Of a stretch of 12,756 nucleotides of DNA, positions 1-5,833 are shown piece after piece. The notes under the pieces are model-generated. The model ran no database searches. It saw only the letters and a list, made by a program, of their open reading frames with translations, and was not told where the DNA came from. This DNA comes from Verrucomicrobiota bacterium (GTDB lineage Bacteria > Verrucomicrobiota > Verrucomicrobiia > Limisphaerales > JAGWYX01), in contig JAGWYX010000028.1 of assembly GCA_018969165.1 (NCBI GenBank), positions 1 through 12,756 on the forward strand, given 5' to 3'. Numbering within the stretch: the first letter of the stretch is position 1; every line of letters begins with the position of its first letter. Made by a program: the position numbers and the translations under genes.

Positions 1-1625
1 CTCCACTCCCTGGTTCCGAAGGCGTCATGGAGATTGCGGTAGAGCGGGTAGAGTTCGCGATAAACCTGGTGGGCCTGGGGAGCGGGCCTGAACACCCGTG
101 GCTTTAGACCGGTCATGGCCTTCTGCGCGGCGGGATAGTCGTCATAGCCGCCGGCTTTCCTGCCGGCGACGACGGCCCCGGCGATCGCCGCCCCCAGGGC
201 GCAGGTTTGCGCGGAGCGGGAGACCTTCATGGGCCGGCCGGTCACATCCGCATAGATTTGCATCACCAGCGGGCTCCGCTCGGCGATGCCGCCGCAATTG
301 ACGACCTGCTCGACCTTCACCCCGTATTCCTCGAAACGGTTAATGATGGTGAGAGCGCCGAACGCGGTGGCTTCGATCAGGGCGCGATAGATCTCGGCCG
401 GGGTGGTGTAGAGCGTCTGGCCAAGGAGCAATCCGCTGAGCCGTTGGTCCACCAGGATCGTCCGGTTCCCGTTGTTCCAATCCAGGGCGAGCAGACCGGA
501 ATCGCCGGGCGCCAACTTCGCCGCGGCCCGGGCCAGTTCCTCATGCGATCCCCGCCGGCCCATCGGCTGGATGTAGTTAACCCACCAGTTGAAGATATCG
601 CCCACCGCCGACTGCCCCGCTTCGAGTCCGTAGTAACCCGGCAGGATGCTGCCATTGACGATGCCGCAAAGCCCGGGAACATCGGCCAGTTTCTGGTCCA
701 CGGGCACGACCATCATGTCGCAAGTGCTGGTGCCGATGATTTTCACCAGGGTGCCAGGACGAATCCCGGATCCGACTCCTCCCAAGTGCGCGTCGAACGC
801 CCCGACCGCGACGGGGATGCCGGCCGGCAAACCCGTGCGCCGGGCCCAGTCAGCGGTCAGCCCGCCGACCGCGCAACTGATGGGATGCGCCTTGGACGCC
901 AGCCGGGAGCGAAGCAGCCCCAGCTTAGGGTGAAGCCGGGCGAGGAACTCGGCGTCGGGATAGCCGCCCCAATCGTCATTGTACATCCCTTTGTGGCCGG
1001 CGGCGCAGACGCCGACGGTCAACCGTTCCGGAGCCTCGGTGCCGGTGAGCATGGCGGGGATCCAGTCCGCGCATTCGACCCACGTGTAAGCGGCGTCGAA
1101 CACGGTTGGCGCGGTACGCAGGCAATGGAGGATTTTGCTGAAGAACCATTCGCTGGAGTAAGTACCGCCGCACTTGGCGAGGTATTGCGGCCGGAGATTG
1201 CGCGCCAAGTCGGTGATGTCCGCCGCCTCGGCTACGCCGGTGTGGTCCTTCCAGAGCCAGGCCATCGCCGCCGGGTTCCGGGCAAATTTCTTATCGAGCG
1301 CCAGCGGCCGGCCGTTGCGATCCACCGGCAGGGGCGTGCTGCCAGTCGTGTCCACGCCGATGCCGATGATATGTTCAGGCTGGAAACCGCGCCGGTCGCG
1401 GCGCGCTTGGGCCAGGGCTTTCTGAATGGTTACTTCGGCGCCCTTGACGTAATCGGCCGGATGCTGCCGCGCCAGGTTAGGATCGCGCGACAGGATAACC
1501 CCTTGAGCGCCGTGTTCGAAGTTCCAAACCGCGGTCGCCACCTCGCGTCCGGTGGCGACGTCAACGATCAGCGTGCGGACGGAGTTCGTGCCGTAGTCCA
1601 GGCCAAGGGTATAGCGCGCGCTCAT
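1..1625 (-). CDS. araB: L-ribulokinase (AraB), 3' end cut by window edge
   Basis: Cytoplasmic FGGY-family sugar kinase that phosphorylates L-ribulose to L-ribulose 5-phosphate with ATP, the second step of L-arabinose breakdown. I translated the minus strand from the ATG at 1625 and found 541 open codons to the edge. The N-terminus reads MSARYTLGLDYGTNSVRTL, with the phosphate-binding GLDYGTNSV at about residues 8-16. GIGVDTTGSTPLPVD (about 90-105) is typical of ribulokinases rather than xylulo- or glycerol kinases. IIGTSTCDMMV and NCGGIAERSPLV (GG at 445-446) are the C-terminal ATPase-fold motifs. Known AraB proteins are about 550-570 residues, so only the last few are missing. The start is backed by GGGAG seven bases upstream. 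It lies 157 bases after the isomerase gene on the same strand and is probably co-transcribed. The pairing with an isomerase and a XylR-type regulator supports the role. Activity on other ketopentoses cannot be excluded. Confidence 0.93.
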   Translation of the reverse strand, partial: MSARYTLGLDYGTNSVRTLIVDVATGREVATAVWNFEHGAQGVILSRDPNLARQHPADYVKGAEVTIQKALAQARRDRRGFQPEHIIGIGVDTTGSTPLPVDRNGRPLALDKKFARNPAAMAWLWKDHTGVAEAADITDLARNLRPQYLAKCGGTYSSEWFFSKILHCLRTAPTVFDAAYTWVECADWIPAMLTGTEAPERLTVGVCAAGHKGMYNDDWGGYPDAEFLARLHPKLGLLRSRLASKAHPISCAVGGLTADWARRTGLPAGIPVAVGAFDAHLGGVGSGIRPGTLVKIIGTSTCDMMVVPVDQKLADVPGLCGIVNGSILPGYYGLEAGQSAVGDIFNWWVNYIQPMGRRGSHEELARAAAKLAPGDSGLLALDWNNGNRTILVDQRLSGLLLGQTLYTTPAEIYRALIEATAFGALTIINRFEEYGVKVEQVVNCGGIAERSPLVMQIYADVTGRPMKVSRSAQTCALGAAIAGAVVAGRKAGGYDDYPAAQKAMTGLKPRVFRPAPQAHQVYRELYPLYRNLHDAFGTREW

Positions 1626-1782
1626 CGGATACTCCCGCTGCCGCAAGTCCGAAGTTCGAAGTCCGAAGTTCGAAGGAGGCTCGAACCCCGGGATCCGAAC
1701 GGTCGGGCGCACCCCTTCACGATCGGGCTTCGGGCCTCGATCGTCGGTTTTCCTTCGGAGCGCGGAATTCGAGTCTCGGATT
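1626..1782. other. Intergenic gap between isomerase and ribulokinase genes
   Basis: This is the 157-base spacer inside the presumed catabolic operon. It holds a heptamer repeat array (listed separately) and the ribulokinase ribosome binding site, read on the minus strand as GGGAG just upstream of the ATG at 1625. I see no convincing terminator (no GC stem followed by a T run) and no clear sigma70-type promoter on the minus strand, so read-through from the isomerase gene is the simplest reading. Confidence 0.6.
1644..1678 (+). repeat. Heptamer tandem repeat, about 5 units (GAAGTYC)
   Basis: Five consecutive 7-base units: caagtcc, gaagttc, gaagtcc, gaagttc, gaaggag. The middle three fit GAAGTYC exactly, alternating C and T so that the effective period is 14. 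The outer units are degenerate. The unit contains the self-complementary TTCGAA, so the array can also fold on itself. It sits 19 bases upstream of the ribulokinase start on the transcribed strand. It resembles the second array at 4116-4150 in unit length and in its GAA core. Confidence 0.8.
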
Positions 1783-3204
1783 TCATCCTGCGGCGTGGTG
1801 ATAGACCTCCCAACCGAGGTACTTACTCAAGGCTTCCTTGATGCCAGCAGCCAGGCGCGTCGGGTTGATGGCGACATGGTGTTCGAAGCCGTTCTCACAG
1901 ATATAAGCCAGCAACCGTTGGAAATCGGGGATCTTGACCACGCCATAGCCGCCGAAGGTCTTGAGCGGATCATTGGTCAATTCGCCCTGCCCCACGTAAG
2001 CGCGAATCCTGCCGGCGGCGTCGTCGGTGCTGACGCGCAGGTAGGTGAACGCGGCGGCTTTGACGCGGCCGACGATCGTGCCATAGGTGTTCTCCTTGCC
2101 AACGGTGCCGGCGATGATCTCCTGGTAATCCATCGTCGGTTGATCCTCGCCTTGCTCGACGAACAGATCTTTGGGGAGGTTGCTACAGTGGAAGAGGACG
2201 CCCTTGTCCGGGTCCTCACCGTAGTTATTGTTCCAGTCCACCAGGGCGCTGGGTTTGCCGCTGGCCTGGGCCATGGCGTACATGGCGACGGTGCCCATGA
2301 TATCGACCTCGCAGGCGCTGCTCAGCAGGAGGTTGCTCATCATGCTCATCAACGTGCACGGCACGACGCCGAAGAACTCTTCCATGGCCGTCCAGCATTG
2401 GATGGCCGTCGCATGGAGCCCGGTCTGGCGCATCCAGTCGTCCACGGCCACGCCGAACTTGGCCATTTTGATCAGCGCGGCCGGGGGAATCGATTTTGCC
2501 GTGACGTAGGCGTGGATTTCCTTGAGCTTGGCCTGCACCGGCGCCGCGTCATCCGTCAGCTTGCCGATCCGGCCGAAGAGCTCGAACAGGTCAAGGGTTT
2601 CGATGCTGATGCCCGATTGTTCGAGGAGTTTTTCGCTGTAACGGACGGTGTTGAAGGCCGTCGGCCGGGCGCCCAGCGCGCCGATCCGCAGGTGTTTCAG
2701 CGCCTTGACCACGCGGCAGGTCACCACAAAATCCGCCAGGTCCGCCCGGAAACTGGCATGGTCCGGGTTGACCGTGTGCCGGCGGGTGAGGGTGAAGGGC
2801 AGGTTGTATTGCCGGAGGTTGTTACAGACGGACATCTTGCCGCAGAAACTGTCGCGCCGGTCCCGGATGGTCATGCTGCGCGGATCGTCGTTGAAGGCGT
2901 GCACCAGGACGGGGACTTTGAGGCCGGACCAACGGAGGGCGTTGGCGACGCCGCGTTCATCGCCGAAATTTGGCAGCGTGACGAGGAGGCCATCGATCTT
3001 AGCGGCGTTTTCCTGGAACAGCTCGGCGCACTTGCGGGCGTCAGCCGGGCTCTCGACCGCCCCGAAGGCGGTGGCGCTCGTGGGCAATATCACCGCCTGA
3101 ATGCCGGAGTGCTCGAGGGCCTGGAGGATGTCTTGGCGGCCGGTCTGGCAAAGGTGACCGGGGAAGAACCCGCGGTTTCCGACAATAACTCCCAAGGTGT
3201 TCAT
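1783..3204 (-). CDS. L-fucose/L-arabinose isomerase-family sugar isomerase
   Basis: A 473-residue predicted cytoplasmic aldose-ketose isomerase of the L-fucose/L-arabinose isomerase superfamily, which uses a divalent metal (Mn2+). The N-terminal Rossmann-like part has LGVIVGNRGFFPGHL (4-18), LVTLPNFGDE (74-83) and NLRQYNLPFTLTRRHTV (129-145). The C-terminal part has the likely metal and catalytic residues: Glu275/276 in TAMEEFFGVVPC, Glu299/Asp301 in CEVDIMG, His339 in LFHCSN and His442/443 in EHHVA. Assignments of single residues are by analogy to FucI and AraA and are not aligned. It does not have the classical AraA N-terminus. Because the next gene is a ribulokinase, L-arabinose to L-ribulose is the most likely reaction; L-fucose or another aldose is possible. 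The start at 3204 gives the family's usual N-terminus, although no clear Shine-Dalgarno is present. Length is normal for the family (about 450-500). Confidence 0.85.
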   Translation of the reverse strand: MNTLGVIVGNRGFFPGHLCQTGRQDILQALEHSGIQAVILPTSATAFGAVESPADARKCAELFQENAAKIDGLLVTLPNFGDERGVANALRWSGLKVPVLVHAFNDDPRSMTIRDRRDSFCGKMSVCNNLRQYNLPFTLTRRHTVNPDHASFRADLADFVVTCRVVKALKHLRIGALGARPTAFNTVRYSEKLLEQSGISIETLDLFELFGRIGKLTDDAAPVQAKLKEIHAYVTAKSIPPAALIKMAKFGVAVDDWMRQTGLHATAIQCWTAMEEFFGVVPCTLMSMMSNLLLSSACEVDIMGTVAMYAMAQASGKPSALVDWNNNYGEDPDKGVLFHCSNLPKDLFVEQGEDQPTMDYQEIIAGTVGKENTYGTIVGRVKAAAFTYLRVSTDDAAGRIRAYVGQGELTNDPLKTFGGYGVVKIPDFQRLLAYICENGFEHHVAINPTRLAAGIKEALSKYLGWEVYHHAAG

Positions 3205-3394
3205 AGGTCGATGGCGCGGAATCGGGCGCGGCGGCCAGAGCGAGTGACGCCGCGAGGCTTTAAGACCGGCAGGAAGGCGACGCCCATATCGGGTTCCCGA
3301 AAATGACGAGGTGCTGTTTCATGCTCGGCACAGACGTGGGCGGGAGCGTATTCGGTGGCCGCGGTCCAAGGCAATAGCAAACCCGATGGTGTGG
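3205..3394. other. Intergenic region upstream of isomerase gene
   Basis: A 190-base non-coding spacer between the pseudopilin stop and the isomerase start. It holds an imperfect palindrome at 3289-3300 (listed separately). No T-tract terminator follows the pseudopilin, and no recognisable -35/-10 pair stands out on the minus strand. An 84-codon open frame crossing it on the minus strand has no family signature and overlaps both neighbours, so I do not call it a gene. Confidence 0.5.
3287..3310 (-). promoter_or_regulatory. Candidate operator-like palindrome upstream of isomerase
   Basis: Contains the imperfect inverted repeat TCGGGTTCCCGA (3289-3300) followed by AAAATGACG. On the minus strand it reads GTCATTTTCGGGAACCCGAT, about 85-100 bases upstream of the isomerase start. 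A very similar string lies at 4212-4230 at the 5' end of the pseudopilin gene, sharing GTCATTTTCGG and CCGATA. A looser match, CATTTTGCGAAAGC, lies in front of the regulator gene at 4418-4431. Recurrence in front of three neighbouring genes suggests a shared regulator site. This is inference; 12-base matches occur by chance in a window of this size. Confidence 0.3.
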
Positions 3395-4216
3395 TCACCA
3401 CCAGAAGCTCGGCGGATCGATGGTGCGCACGTGCATGAGGTTGAAAGGCCGCCACTCGACATGTTCGTCGAGCATCAGTTCGTTGCCTCCGGCGGGATAA
3501 GAGCCATCGAGGTGGGAAGTGCTGTGTTTGCTGATCCAGCCACCCTGGATTTGGGTGTAGTTGTTCTTGAGCGGGTTCTGCTCGTTATCGCCCTCGGAAA
3601 TGGTGGCATCGGCCGACACGGCCGATTGCGAGGGTGAAAAGAGGTAGGTTTGGCTCTGGTATTGGATGGGCTGCGGCGTGAGTTTCTGGACGATGTTGGT
3701 GAATCGAACGCGGGGTGCCCCCTTGGTGGCGAAGGCATAGCCCAGCACCCGGAAGTCCGGCAGGGCGAAGTTCCAGAGGGCATCGGTGTCCTGTTTGGAA
3801 AACGACGGGCAATAGAGGATATGGCGGGCGAAGCCCTGTTGCAGCATGGCGTTGACGGTGCCGACGGGCATATCCCAAGGCCAATTGCCGACGTAGGTGT
3901 TGCCCCGGGCGTCCTGGAACGACATGGGCGGCAACCAATCGTTGAAGTCGTTCGCATACATGACCGAGGCAACGCCTACCTCATGCAGGTTGCTCAGGCA
4001 CCGGGTGCGTTTGCCGTGTTCCTTGGACTTGGCCAGCGCCGGCAGCAGCATCGCGGCCAGGATGGCGATGATCGCGATCACCACCAACAGCTCGATCAGG
4101 GTGAAGGCGGACCTCGAATGCGGAATGCGGAATGCGGAGGGCGGAAGTGGCGAACCGGACCGGCCGCGGGCCGATGCAAGCGCCCTCCCCCCGGGGAGAG
4201 ACATGCAGCCCGTCAT
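3395..4216 (-). CDS. Pseudopilin-like protein with prepilin N-terminal methylation motif
   Basis: A type IV pilin/type II secretion pseudopilin-like protein, about 270 residues. The hallmark is the prepilin motif at 4105 downwards: SRSA then FTLIELLVVIAIIAIL and AAMLLPALAKSKEHG, a cleavage site followed by one N-terminal membrane helix that keeps the glutamate at mature position 5. The mature part (CLSNLHEVGVASVMYANDFNDWLPP) and the end (STSHLDG, GGNELMLDEHVEW) resemble the H-X9-DG pseudopilin-like proteins found in many copies in Planctomycetes, Verrucomicrobia and Lentisphaerae. Their function is largely unknown. The start is uncertain: ATGs at 4216 and 4204 are possible, neither has a good ribosome site, and the frame stays open to a GTG at 4342. 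With 4216 or 4204 the leader before Phe is 37 or 33 residues, long for a prepilin, and it includes repeat-encoded SAFRIPHS. It stands alone, with no pilus or secretion genes nearby. Confidence 0.8.
   Translation of the reverse strand: MTGCMSLPGGRALASARGRSGSPLPPSAFRIPHSRSAFTLIELLVVIAIIAILAAMLLPALAKSKEHGKRTRCLSNLHEVGVASVMYANDFNDWLPPMSFQDARGNTYVGNWPWDMPVGTVNAMLQQGFARHILYCPSFSKQDTDALWNFALPDFRVLGYAFATKGAPRVRFTNIVQKLTPQPIQYQSQTYLFSPSQSAVSADATISEGDNEQNPLKNNYTQIQGGWISKHSTSHLDGSYPAGGNELMLDEHVEWRPFNLMHVRTIDPPSFWW
4116..4150 (+). repeat. Heptamer tandem repeat (GAATGCG) inside the pseudopilin leader
   Basis: Three perfect units of gaatgcg (4116-4136), followed by two degenerate units, gagggcg and gaagtgg (to 4150). 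On the coding (minus) strand the units read CGCATTC, and three of them encode SAFRIPH in the pseudopilin leader, a few residues before the FTLIE motif. Because the unit length is not a multiple of three, gain or loss of one unit would put the start codon and the pilin motif in different frames. It shares the GAA core, 7-base period and strand with the array at 1644-1678. Confidence 0.85.
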
Positions 4217-4230
4217 TTTCGGAGCCGATA
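4212..4230 (+). promoter_or_regulatory. Candidate regulatory motif at the pseudopilin 5' end
   Basis: GTCATTTTCGGAGCCGATA on the plus strand. It shares GTCATTTTCGG and CCGATA with the minus-strand motif at 3287-3307, so the two form an inverted pair flanking the pseudopilin gene. It overlaps the possible ATG at 4216, so if that start is used, a protein bound here would block initiation. The evidence is similarity only. Confidence 0.25.
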
Positions 4231-4355
4231 AAATGCAGCGGCGCCATCGATGGGCCAGGCGGGCATGGGCCGGGGGAACAAGCCTCGGGGTCAAGGCGGC
4301 CCGAAGGCTCCCGGCGAATCTCTTCAATCGCGTTGCGGGCACAGGTTAAGGTTGC

Positions 4356-4384
4356 TTGACGGAGAGATTCGCAGATCTTACGTT
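4356..4384 (+). promoter_or_regulatory. Weak candidate promoter for the xylR-type gene
   Basis: TTGACG (4356-4361) matches the -35 consensus at five of six bases. It is followed, 17 bases later, by TACGTT (4379-4384), a poor -10 (three of six). A start of transcription near 4391 would leave the two TTTGCG half sites (4400-4429) just downstream, where a bound protein would repress. This is by-eye matching only, and promoters in this group can diverge from the E. coli consensus. Confidence 0.3.
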
Positions 4385-4399
4385 GGGTGCCAACGCCAG

Positions 4400-4429
4400 T
4401 TTGCGCAAAAGATTAACCATTTTGCGAAA
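4400..4429 (+). promoter_or_regulatory. Candidate AraC/XylR operator: two TTTGCG half sites 21 bp apart
   Basis: A perfect 10-base palindrome, TTTGCGCAAA (4400-4409), and a second near copy, TTTGCGAAA (4421-4429), have left ends exactly 21 bases apart. That is two helical turns and the spacing known for AraC-family direct-repeat sites such as araI1/araI2. The second copy ends five bases before the ATG at 4435 and covers the ribosome-binding position. This is the arrangement expected for autorepression by the adjacent regulator. The binding role is inferred. Confidence 0.45.
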
Positions 4430-4434
4430 GCGCC

Positions 4435-5583
4435 ATGCCCCGGGTTTACACCGTCGTCCTGCTCATTGAATCCTCGCGGGGGTCCGGCCGCCGCCTGCTC
4501 AAGGGGATCGCGGATTATGCCCGGCACCACGGTCCCTGGGCTTTCTATTGGGAGCCGCGGGGCCTGGAGCGAGCCTGGGCGCATTTGACCCACCTGGACC
4601 CGGACGGCATCATTCTGCGCGACGTGGACGCGGTTGATGAAGTGCTGTCGCTGCGCCTGCCGGCCGTGGTGATTGGCCACAGTCGGAAGGCGATCCCCGG
4701 CCTGGTCAACGTAGTGACGGAATCGGAAGCGATTGGGCGATTGGGTGCCGAGCACCTGCTGCGGGCCGGGCTGCGGCATTTTGCCTTCTGTGGGTTTGCC
4801 GACAAGCCGTGGTCCCGGCTCCGCGGCGAGTCCTTCCGGCGGCGGCTGGCGATGGTCGGGTTCCCGACCCATCTGTTCGAAGCGCCCCAACCGTTGACCA
4901 CCCGTTCCTGGAAGGGCGAACTGGCGGCGATGATCCGGTGGTTGCGTTCCCTGCCAAAGCCCGCGGGCCTGATGGCCTGCAACGACGACCGTGGCCAGCA
5001 GGTGTTGACCGCCGCCAGCATCGCCGGGCTGCGCGTGCCCGATGAGTTGGCGGTGATCGGGGCCGACAACGACGAACTGGTTTGCGACCTGTCCGACCCG
5101 CCGATGTCCAGCGTGTCGATCAATTTCGAGCGGGCGGGCTACGAAGGCGCCCGCGCGTTGCATCAATTGATGGCGGGCCGGCGCAACCCGCGCCGCGGCA
5201 TCCTTGTCCACTCCACGCACGTGGTGGCCCGGCAGTCCACCGACATCCTGCTGGTGCCGGATCCCGCCGCCGCCAAGGCCCTGCGTTTCATCCGCCAGCA
5301 CGCCCAGGAGCACCTGCGCGTCAACGACGTCGCCCGCGCCGCCGGCGTCTCCCGCCGAATCCTCGAGAGCCGCTTTCGCACCACCCTCGGGCGTTCGGTC
5401 CTGGAGGAAATCCGCCGTTGGCGTGTGGATCGGATATCCCGGATGCTGGTCGAGACCAACCAATCGGTATCCCAGATCGCGCTGGCGCTGGGCTACGGGG
5501 GCGTGGAACACATTGCCCGTTATTTTCGGCGGGAAACAGGGATGACCCCGCTGGCCTACCGCCGGCGCTACGGTCAACAGTAA
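4435..5583 (+). CDS. XylR-type transcriptional regulator (sugar-binding domain + AraC HTH)
   Basis: A 382-residue regulator with the XylR architecture. Residues 1 to about 265 form a LacI/ribose-binding-protein-like effector domain without a LacI HTH: VYTVVLLIESSRGSGRRLLKGIADYA at the start, then HLDPDGIILR, LPAVVIG, LGAEHLLRAGLRHFAFCG, GLMACNDDRGQQVL and ELAVIGADND. Residues about 276-382 are an AraC-type DNA-binding domain with two helix-turn-helices: VNDVARAAGVSRRILESRF, then SVSQIALALGYGGVEHIARYF and the family-ending TGMTPLAYRRRY. E. coli XylR (392 residues) has the same order. The effector is probably a pentose, given the divergent isomerase and ribulokinase genes, but the ligand cannot be read from sequence. 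A pair of 21-base-spaced half sites directly upstream suggests self-regulation. The ATG at 4435 gives a complete first strand of the effector domain. The gene symbol is withheld because XylR-like paralogues in these phyla respond to many sugars. Confidence 0.92.
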   Translation: MPRVYTVVLLIESSRGSGRRLLKGIADYARHHGPWAFYWEPRGLERAWAHLTHLDPDGIILRDVDAVDEVLSLRLPAVVIGHSRKAIPGLVNVVTESEAIGRLGAEHLLRAGLRHFAFCGFADKPWSRLRGESFRRRLAMVGFPTHLFEAPQPLTTRSWKGELAAMIRWLRSLPKPAGLMACNDDRGQQVLTAASIAGLRVPDELAVIGADNDELVCDLSDPPMSSVSINFERAGYEGARALHQLMAGRRNPRRGILVHSTHVVARQSTDILLVPDPAAAKALRFIRQHAQEHLRVNDVARAAGVSRRILESRFRTTLGRSVLEEIRRWRVDRISRMLVETNQSVSQIALALGYGGVEHIARYFRRETGMTPLAYRRRYGQQ

Positions 5584-5833
5584 GCCCGGGCGCGGCCCGA
5601 CCCAGGGTTGGGGCGAGGCGTAAAATTAGATTAGACAACGTTAAACTCGCGTGGAATGTTACAGTGCCGGCTGATAGTTGAACCGACACGAGCGACCGTT
5701 CGAGTGGAGTTGGAGACCACGGCCGTGACAGGGATCAGCCGGCAGGGACGGCCCGGCCGCTCGTGCCCGGTGGCTCCGGTAGGGGCCACCCGCGGAAGCA
5801 CGGGAAGAACCGCGGAAGGGGACGGGTGGAGAT
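5584..5833. other. 250-base leader region before the kinase-like gene
   Basis: Non-coding spacer between the regulator stop and the next gene. It contains an AT-rich patch (5621-5645, with TAAAAT and TAGACA) that is the best place for a promoter of the downstream operon. A second part (5750-5820) is GC-rich and able to fold (listed separately). No terminator with a T tract follows the regulator. I matched no known riboswitch by eye. Confidence 0.45.
5762..5818 (+). promoter_or_regulatory. Structured 5' leader: nested stem-loop plus direct repeat
   Basis: GGTGGC (5769-5774) can pair with GCCACC (5785-5790) around a 10-base loop. Outside it, CGTGC (5762-5766) can pair with GCACG (5798-5802) across internal mismatches, giving one elongated hairpin. 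A direct repeat, CCGCGGAAG, occurs at 5790-5798 and 5810-5818, 20 bases apart, so the first copy overlaps the hairpin's 3' arm. The structure ends 15-30 bases before the ATG of the kinase-like gene and could affect its translation. Its role is unknown. Confidence 0.35.

Noticed and set aside
207..3306. Two long plus-strand open frames (207-1841 and 1795-3306)
   Set aside because: They are antisense to the ribulokinase and isomerase genes, whose minus-strand translations show clear family motifs. High GC makes antisense frames stay open. The plus-strand peptides have no recognisable domain.
3201..3455. 84-codon minus-strand open frame between the pseudopilin and isomerase genes
   Set aside because: It overlaps both neighbours, has no ribosome site or signature, and fits a chance frame in GC-rich DNA.
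4378..5577. 399-codon minus-strand open frame over the regulator gene
   Set aside because: It is a full-length shadow of the XylR-type gene, with Arg/Gly/Pro/Gln-rich sequence and no domain.
5621..5662. TAAAAT and TAGACA as a firm promoter of the downstream operon
   Set aside because: Neither has a good partner at 16-18 bases (TAGACA has only a poor TGTTAC at 19; TAAAAT has no -35), so I mention the AT-rich patch without calling a promoter.
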